64,000 nt of DNA from Plazaster borealis (Eukaryota; Echinodermata; Asteroidea; Forcipulatida; Labidiasteridae). Of the stretch, positions 58,701 to 64,000 are shown in pieces; within the stretch, counting starts at the first letter, position 1; each line of letters begins with the position of its first letter. A program made the position numbers and the translations under genes. The notes under the pieces are model-generated. The model was given only the letters and a program-made list of their open reading frames with translations. It searched no databases and had not been told where the DNA came from. The stretch lies in assembly GCA_021014325.1 (NCBI GenBank), contig CM037472.1, positions 10,354,001 to 10,418,000 on the forward strand, given 5' to 3'.

Positions 58701-61700
58701 CAGATCCAACCTACCATCCATTGCCAGAAGGTTTGTTGCTGCTCCTGCCATCTGACACAGATGTGAAGTCTGGATTGCTCTGCTTCTAAGAAGTCCTGAT
58801 GCTGCAAGAAAAACACCCAATGTCCATTATTTATTTTTTAAAAAAAATTTGGGTAATGAAACCAAAGAAGCTGCAAATGTTCTTTGTGCTTTAACCCGTA
58901 GACCTGCAGAAAAGATGACTACAAATATAAGGCCGCATCCGAATTGGGGACTACAGCTACGGCTAGGGCTGTTGCTAAGAGTGTTGCTAAGAACGTCCTA
59001 TTCTTCAACGCATAATGACGCGGAAATCTAGCCGTAGCCGTAGTCGGCATTTTGGACACGGCCTCAGTCTTAAGTGTGGGAGTGAAAACCCAACGAGGGG
59101 GGGGGGGCTACATTTATTTCAGTAGATTGAAATGATGTTTAAGAATCAAAGGACTCCAAGTGGTTTTTAATAAGGGAATAAAAGAGTAGGCGACGAGTTC
59201 TTAAACGGCCGTTTAAAACCGGCAGGGTCGTGGCTGTGTGATAAAGGCCCGAGCCGAAGGCGAGGGCCTTTATCGCACGGCCACGACCCTGCAAGGTTTT
59301 AAACGGCCGTTTAAGAACGAGTCACTACTCATTTATTCCCATTCATAAATGCCCTTATGTTAAAAAGCAATATAATATCACAATTATAGACAATGTCACA
59401 CTGTTTCTTTTGCGAATTTTTCGAAGTTTGCAAATTTCCAAAAACTTTTGTAAAAATGTTTTGTGCGCGTTGGTCGGTGTGTATACACGCGTGTACACAC
59501 ATATTACGCGCTGTTACTAATAGCTATGAATTGCGTTCTGCGTAATTTAAATTGGTGTACATGAGCTTGCGCGCCCAACACGCGAAGCCAGCCGGTCTTA
59601 AACAGCTTCAGCTGTGTCTTTATCAACCGTTTAAACACCCCCACGTGACGCGTTCTCCACCAATAGGAGTAGCGAAACTGTCTGGGGTATTTATGAATGA
59701 TAGATATAAACTATGCCAGCCTGCAATATAATATATTATGCGGTGAATGTCTACACAGTACACAGTCAACCCTCCTACCATCTGAACGTTCAATATCATC
59801 CACTGTGGTTTTGAATGATAGCTAACCTGTGCCAGCCTGCAATATAATATCATGCGGCGAATGCTATACAGTACACAGTCAACCCTCCTACTCTCTGACC
59901 ATTCAATATCATCCACTGTGGTTTTGAAAGATAGACAAATTATGCCAGCCTGCATTATGATGTGCATTGTGATGAATGCATACACAGTACACAGTCAACC
60001 TTCCTACTGTCTGACCATTCAATATCCACTGTGGTTGTGAAGGATGGATAAACTTTGCCAGCCTGCAATATGACATCATGTGGTGAATGCATATACACAG
60101 TACAAAGTCAACCCTCCTACTGTCTGACCATTCAAACAACATCCACTGTGGTTTTAAACTATACCAGCCTGCAATATGATATAATGTGGTGAATGCATCT
60201 GCACAAAACACACATGCACACAGTAAGTTCTGTGCACAGTTATGCCACCATATAAAACTCATGCAATTGAATGATTTCAAACGGTGAGTCAAGTTACTGG
60301 AGAATGTTGCAGAAGAAACAATGAGCATTTTGCTGGCAATTTTGGTCCAGCAAAAAACGTTCTATCAATCGCTTACTGTCTTGAGTTGGTCTGAATGCCT
60401 GGTGATGAAAGTTTCTAACGGCGACAGATGCGAGGTATCCATGGAAACACTTAATCCTTGGGTTGCTACGTGAATCTGATAAACACAAGGAATACAGTCA
60501 CATTAGTGATTAATTGTGAAAAATAAATAATAGATTTTAAATTTAGGGATGCACATTTTGACATTCATATTTAAGAAGGCATTGTTCTAATAATGATAAT
60601 AATATATAATTCTTATATACAGCTTATCTACAGGCATCTCACTGCGATTTTTTTTTTTTTGGACAAGTATGTTAAGTTTTTGAATTATGAGACCAATAGC
60701 AACTTGTAAAGGTTTACAAGGTGATGCGGGGCAATCTGCAGCCAACCATGTCAGAAACACAGAGGCAAACCCCTTCTCTTAACGATAAGTTTACTGGGGC
60801 CAATTTTCACAAGGAGTTAAGATTGATCCTAACTGTGTATCAACCTTAATTGCTAAGCAAAGTTTGATGCCACAATACAAACTACTATGGCAATGTTGAC
60901 AACTCATCTAAAGATGAATCTTAGTGCTTTGTGAAATCGAGCCCTGGGTCCTTTTAAGTGCATTACACAACACACGGGACCTAAGTCTTTACATCCTATC
61001 TGAAGGACGAACCTATTATGGTTGAAGTGTTTTGCTGGAGGGACACGACCTCACACTCTGTCAACACCAGAACTTGAGTCTGGTACAAAAGAACACCCAG
61101 CCGTGACATTTCACTCTAATACTAGGCTCCAGTCATGCTGCCACCATCTTGGTCATGTTCCCTGTATCCAGCAATACTAACAAATGCTAATATTCATTGT
61201 ACAAAAAGGAACCAGACTATTTCTCCCTCCAGCCTCGGTTTGGTTACATTGATTTGAATGGGAGAAAAACAAGATAGCCACCATGATAAAGGTCTACTCT
61301 AACCTGGGTCCACAGAGGTAAAAGGCAGGGAAGAGACCAGGAAGTCAACCTGAATGTATTAAAAACTTACGAGAGGCCACATTTTACCTGGTGAGTAAGG
61401 TTACAAAATTCCTGTTGTTGTTGGTATAAGCACCTCATTGCCATTCTACATCGTCCAACCATCCACCCCAGCCTCTTAGCGCAGTCACTTAGCGGCATGT
61501 CATCCGAGATGGAGTGACTTCTTCGCCAAGCTCCTTCCCTCTTCGTCATGACCTGTGCAATCTCCTCAAGGTGCAGATGCGCCGTGTCGGCTACCGCCAG
61601 CGCCCTGTCATCAAGCACGATATCGGTCAAGACATCCGTCTTGGCCAACAGCCAGGCGCACGCGAGAAGCACCTCACGACTTCCACGGCTCATGTCATCC

Positions 61701-62425
61701 GGGAGGCAATGAAACTTGTAACACCGATAGCCTTCTGCCCACATGGCACGCTTTGTTGAGTTGATGAGGTCAATTGGTGTCATCCGGCAGACTGCATCCC
61801 TCTTAGACGGGATGCACTTGTGGGTGTTACAGTGGGCAAGGGAGTACAGTAGCGACCATAAAGGAGCAACCTAAATATTTAAAAATCAAATCAATAGTAT
61901 TATTGTTATATAATTCTGGTAATGAAACTAAGGATGCCTCATAAGTGATGCGTTACTGTAGCTTGCAAGCCTGAGGAAACCTGCAAATAAGGGTGCTTGC
62001 TATGTAAACCATAAACACGGGGGTAACCCCTACTCTTCCACCAGAAGTGTTCTGGGTTCTTTTACATGCACTACCAATCCAAGTACACAGGACCTACGTC
62101 TTAATGCCCCCGTCTGAAGGACAAAGCAATTATGGTAAAGTATGTTGCCCAAGGGCACAACACAAGTGCCATGAACGGGGACCCAAACCCACACTCTCTG
62201 CTGATGAGAAACACCAAAGCTCAAGTCCACCGTTCTTGACCGCTCGGTCATGACATAGATGTAAGCACAACATGGTTATAAACTTACAGCTTCTGCTTTG
62301 TTGAACTTGGCCTGTCTGAAGATCTCAGGGGTGAGTCCAGGGATGCCTTTGAGATTCAAGAGTTGACACAGAGACCCGATGGCTTCCCTTGGTTGTCCGG
62401 CTGATGATCTTGAGGATGCCATCAT
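55411..62425 (-). CDS. TEDC1: Tubulin epsilon and delta complex protein 1 (6 exons)
   Basis: Exons 62425-62288, 61870-61388, 60475-60377, 58801-58715, 56419-56237 and 55740-55411 join with GT..AG borders, all introns in phase 0, to 439 codons. I recognise TEDC1 by the N-terminal PGLTPEIFRQAKFNKAEA (human: SPEIFRRAKF type), the SRGSREVLLACAWLLAKTDV segment, the WMVGRCRM..CLYQQQQEFC helix, RWQEQQQTFWQWM, and a C-terminal coiled-coil-like stretch ending near VLPDAVCIP. In vertebrates TEDC1 works with TEDC2 and delta- and epsilon-tubulin to keep centriolar triplet microtubules stable; the same role is expected here. The length is close to the mammalian protein. An in-frame TAA upstream and ATGATG fix the start. 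An acidic EVEEEEVDD run lies in exon 5. No damage is seen. Confidence 0.92.
56237..56419 (-). CDS. TEDC1: TEDC1 exon 5 (61 codons)
   Basis: Acceptor aacttgcag, donor GAAGAT|gtaagc. It codes ESVLDAKLQDSSDEVEEEEV, a Ser/Pro stretch and SGDLMELLIDLEGCTQQLEH. It is strongly acidic. Confidence 0.88.
56775..56954. mobile_element. MITE with AATAGACCTTTATCATG ends, TEDC1 intron 4
   Basis: Left end AATAGACCTTTATCATG; right end CATGATAAAGGTCTATT. The inner sequence CAGACTATTTCTCC..CCTCGGTTTGGTTACATT is shared with the copy at 61118-61300. Confidence 0.85.
57160..57527 (+). mobile_element. SINE S2, nearly full length, TEDC1 intron 4
   Basis: GTGGGTTCGAGTCCCGGTC, then GCTGCGTCTTTCGGATGGGA, CCAGTGCACTTATCGTAAAG, GGTGATAAAGCGCTATATAA-type tail and (TTA)n. 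The A-box half is damaged. Confidence 0.85.
57541..58597. mobile_element. ~1.06-kb TIR element, TEDC1 intron 4
   Basis: Ends AGCCCTTTTCACATGA and TCGTGTGAAAAGGGCT, a 16-bp inverted repeat with one mismatch. Words such as GACCAAGGACG recur inside. No transposase frame is seen, so it is probably non-autonomous. Confidence 0.7.
58715..58801 (-). CDS. TEDC1: TEDC1 exon 4 (29 codons)
   Basis: Acceptor ttcttgcag, donor GGATG|gtaggt. It codes HQDFLEAEQSRLHICVRWQE then QQQTFWQWM, the Trp-rich family segment. Confidence 0.88.
58930..59064. mobile_element. Small TIR element, TEDC1 intron 3
   Basis: Left GGCCGCATCCGAATT..CTACAGCTACGGCTAG; right CTAGCCGTAGCCGTAGTCGG..GGACACGGCC. 135 bp, non-coding. Confidence 0.75.
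59174..59340. repeat. Long palindrome, ~80-bp arms, TEDC1 intron 3
   Basis: GGGAATAAA, GAGTAG, GTTCTTAAACGGCCGTTTAA, AACC, CAGGGTCGTGGC and GATAAAGGCCC on the left are mirrored on the right with few mismatches around a ~14-nt GAGCCGAAGGCGAG loop. AAACGGCCGTTT is itself palindromic. It could extrude as a cruciform or fold as RNA. Confidence 0.9.
59695..60215. repeat. ~112-bp tandem repeat, 5 copies, TEDC1 intron 3
   Basis: Units hold GCCAGCCTGCAATATAATAT, CAGTACACAGTCAACCCTCC, CATTCAATATCATCCACTGTGG. Copies start near 59715, 59831, 59945, 60057 and 60163. Confidence 0.85.
60377..60475 (-). CDS. TEDC1: TEDC1 exon 3 (33 codons)
   Basis: Acceptor tttatcag, donor AAGACA|gtaagc. It codes IHVATQGLSVSMDTSHLSPL and ETFITRHSDQLKT. 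It corresponds in position to the Ser/Thr-rich stretch after the QQEQC helix in the human protein. Confidence 0.85.
60594..61105 (-). mobile_element. SINE S2-like with an inserted TIR element, TEDC1 intron 2
   Basis: S2 body words on the minus strand (ACACGGGACC-like complement near 60975, AACGATAAG complement near 60780) are split by a TIR element at 60796-60944. A (TTA)n-like tail lies near 60594. Confidence 0.65.
60796..60944. mobile_element. Small TIR element within the SINE
   Basis: Left GGGGCCAATTTTCACAAGGA; the right reads GGGCTCGATTTCACAAAGCA on the minus strand. It is related in style to the outer element at 47927-49025. Confidence 0.65.
61118..61300. mobile_element. Second copy of the 56775 MITE, TEDC1 intron 2
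   Basis: Shares CATCTTGGTCATGTTCCCTG, CAGACTATTTCTCC and CCATGATAAAGGTCTA with the intron 4 copy; the left terminus is worn. Confidence 0.8.
61388..61870 (-). CDS. TEDC1: TEDC1 exon 2 (161 codons)
   Basis: Acceptor atttag, donor CACCAG|gtaaaa. It codes the largest conserved block, from VAPLWSLLYSLAHC through GSREVLLACAWLLA to QQQQEFCNLTHQ. Confidence 0.92.
62037..62258 (-). mobile_element. SINE S2 fragment, TEDC1 intron 1
   Basis: On the minus strand ATGACCGAGCGGTCAAGAAC and TGTGGGTTTGGGTCCCCGT are the boxes, followed by S2 body words. It ends before the tail. Confidence 0.7.
62288..62425 (-). CDS. TEDC1: TEDC1 exon 1 (46 codons)
   Basis: Starts at the ATGATG pair and ends GAAGCT|gtaagt. 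It contains REAIGSLCQLLNLKG and the PEIFRQAKFN signature. Confidence 0.9.
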
Positions 62426-64000
62426 CTGCCTTCCTAGAGACTTGTAGCTCTTGTATTTATGCGGAAATTATGACACAAATGTCAAACTTCCCATGACCGA
62501 TGTAGTATCATGCCTGACGGAAAGGCCATGGAATGTATTAAGGTCAGTGTTTTTTGTAAACAAAGGTTACGTGGTCTTTAGCTGTAGTGACCAGCAGAGT
62601 TGCCCTTGCTCCTCCTGACATGCAAGAGCTACAAAATCGTAGTTGCGATAATCTTAACCCTCGATCCTCCTGACACTGACAGTCAATTTGTAACCTTCAA
62701 TACTCTTATATTCTGTAAGTTTGCGATAATCGTAAAATTCGATTCCCCCATCGGTCATAGACCAATGTTAAGATTATCGCACACTAAATATTATCGCAGC
62801 TAACTGTTACAACAGCACTCCACACTAAATGCTAAAAAGTAGAAGCTAAGCCCAACCAAGTACCTGAATCAATGATAAACATGTCAAATTTCACTATACG
62901 CGTACGCTTGTCCAAGTTTTTTTGTTTACTCGCGTGCTGTGACTATACTACAAGTGCAGTTTGGCGCAATGATGATGTGGTGACCCCGTAAGGGGTGGAA
63001 TGTTTGTCTGACAGCCGGGTATTTTTAGCAAAAGTGACGTCATTGGTGCGGAGTGCTATTGATTGATTATCCCATGACAGTTAGCTACTTTTAATTTTGT
63101 CCCTCTCCCCTGCACCCCAACTCCGAACATTTACTTAGGTTGAGAGAGCCAGAGCAAACCAATTACTATAGTTATTTGGAGTCCCTTCTTAAATAAAAAA
63201 TAAAAAACAGTGCCATGGGGGGGGGGGCACAAACTAGTTTGGTGGAGTACCGACCGAAACCACTGCACTGACACTGCCGAGCTAGTTTCTAGTTGCGCCT
63301 ACCTGCCATGCCTGCCTCGACCACGGACGGCTGCAAACTAAGCTAGTTTACCATTGATTGTTTTTCTTTTTCAAGAAGGGACTCCACTCAGTTAGAATAG
63401 ACTAGGGTAGACTAGAGTTAGAGTCAGTCAATGGGGTGCTGGGCTTTTACCACCCACCCCCCCCCCCCCGTACCATCCATACCAACACCGACTTAGATAA
63501 ACGATGGATAAACAGAACGAATGTCGAATGAACGAAGGAGACATGACCTACACATTGACTTGTTGGGGGACATAAAAGTTCATAAACGGTTTTGTTTCTA
63601 GCACAATGCTATCTTTAGTACCTATGTCACTCCTTACAAGAAAGACACAAATCGTAAAGTCAGATTTACCAACGTATCTGAAGTTTGTCTCCAGAAATCC
63701 TGTCACTGTTTCAAAATTGTCGCCTTGTTGTCGCCTTGTGCAGTGTCTGAAATAGCGCCCTCTCTTGTCAGTGTTTTGTTAGGCTCTGACTGGTAAAAGG
63801 GGGCGGGCCCTCTCCCTGTATATGAAAAATGAAAATACAGTAACATGTTCTTACAAAATAAGAGTGACTCTGGAGCCGGAGTTAGGCGTAGTGGTGTACT
63901 GAACATTTAAACTGTGGACACACTCTTCAGCTAAAATAAAATGGTACTAGGAATTCATCAACAATACCAATGATAAATGGCATATTTGCTTCAGTTACTG
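62426..64000. other. Upstream flank of TEDC1, no further gene seen
   Basis: Holds a small TIR element at 62644-62781 (TGCGATAATCTTAAC against GTTAAGATTATCGCA) and poly-G/poly-C runs near 63218 and 63459. The TEDC1 promoter should lie just above 62425, but no core element is clear. Confidence 0.55.

Overview
The window is nuclear DNA of an invertebrate deuterostome, most likely an echinoderm. The reasons are intron-split genes with GT..AG borders, AT-rich intergenic sequence, tRNA-derived SINEs, dense small inverted-repeat elements (MITEs), RTE-like and CR1/L2-like LINE remnants, and an ortholog of a metazoan centriole protein. The species is inferred from style only; no database could be searched.

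Layout: 1-36 kb holds no gene I can support. It is a repeat mosaic: MITEs and a SINE (1-1.7 kb), an AT-rich tandem repeat (2.5-3.4 kb), a 47-bp C-rich minisatellite open in all three frames (3.8-5.0 kb), AT-rich sequence with long poly-C tracts (5.5-9.5 kb), a decayed RTE-like LINE (10.5-13.8 kb) between copies of a ~1-kb duplicated segment, an array of a conserved 27-nt motif (10.3-17.8 kb) with two further satellites, a near-identical 2.5-kb tandem duplication (20.3-25.4 kb), and scattered SINE, MITE and LINE pieces up to 36 kb.

36.5-51.3 kb (minus strand) is one five-exon gene. I assembled it from the sequence: signal peptide, a furin-like RSRR site, CUB domain 1, a long Thr/Gln-rich stalk, a Pro-rich hinge, an unrecognised region rich in helix-favouring residues, thirteen more CUB domains, one membrane helix and a short tail (3215 residues). 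Nearly everything lies on a single 9064-bp exon. Its introns hold a nested transposon stack and a tRNA-like foldback.

55.4-62.4 kb (minus strand) is a complete six-exon gene of 439 codons recognised as TEDC1 (tubulin epsilon and delta complex protein 1), with every intron in phase 0. Its introns carry MITEs, SINEs, a ~112-bp tandem repeat and an ~80-bp-arm palindrome. The two genes share a strand but no evident function. The item most likely to be undescribed is the 27-nt motif array, where a short core is conserved while the sequence between copies has diverged.
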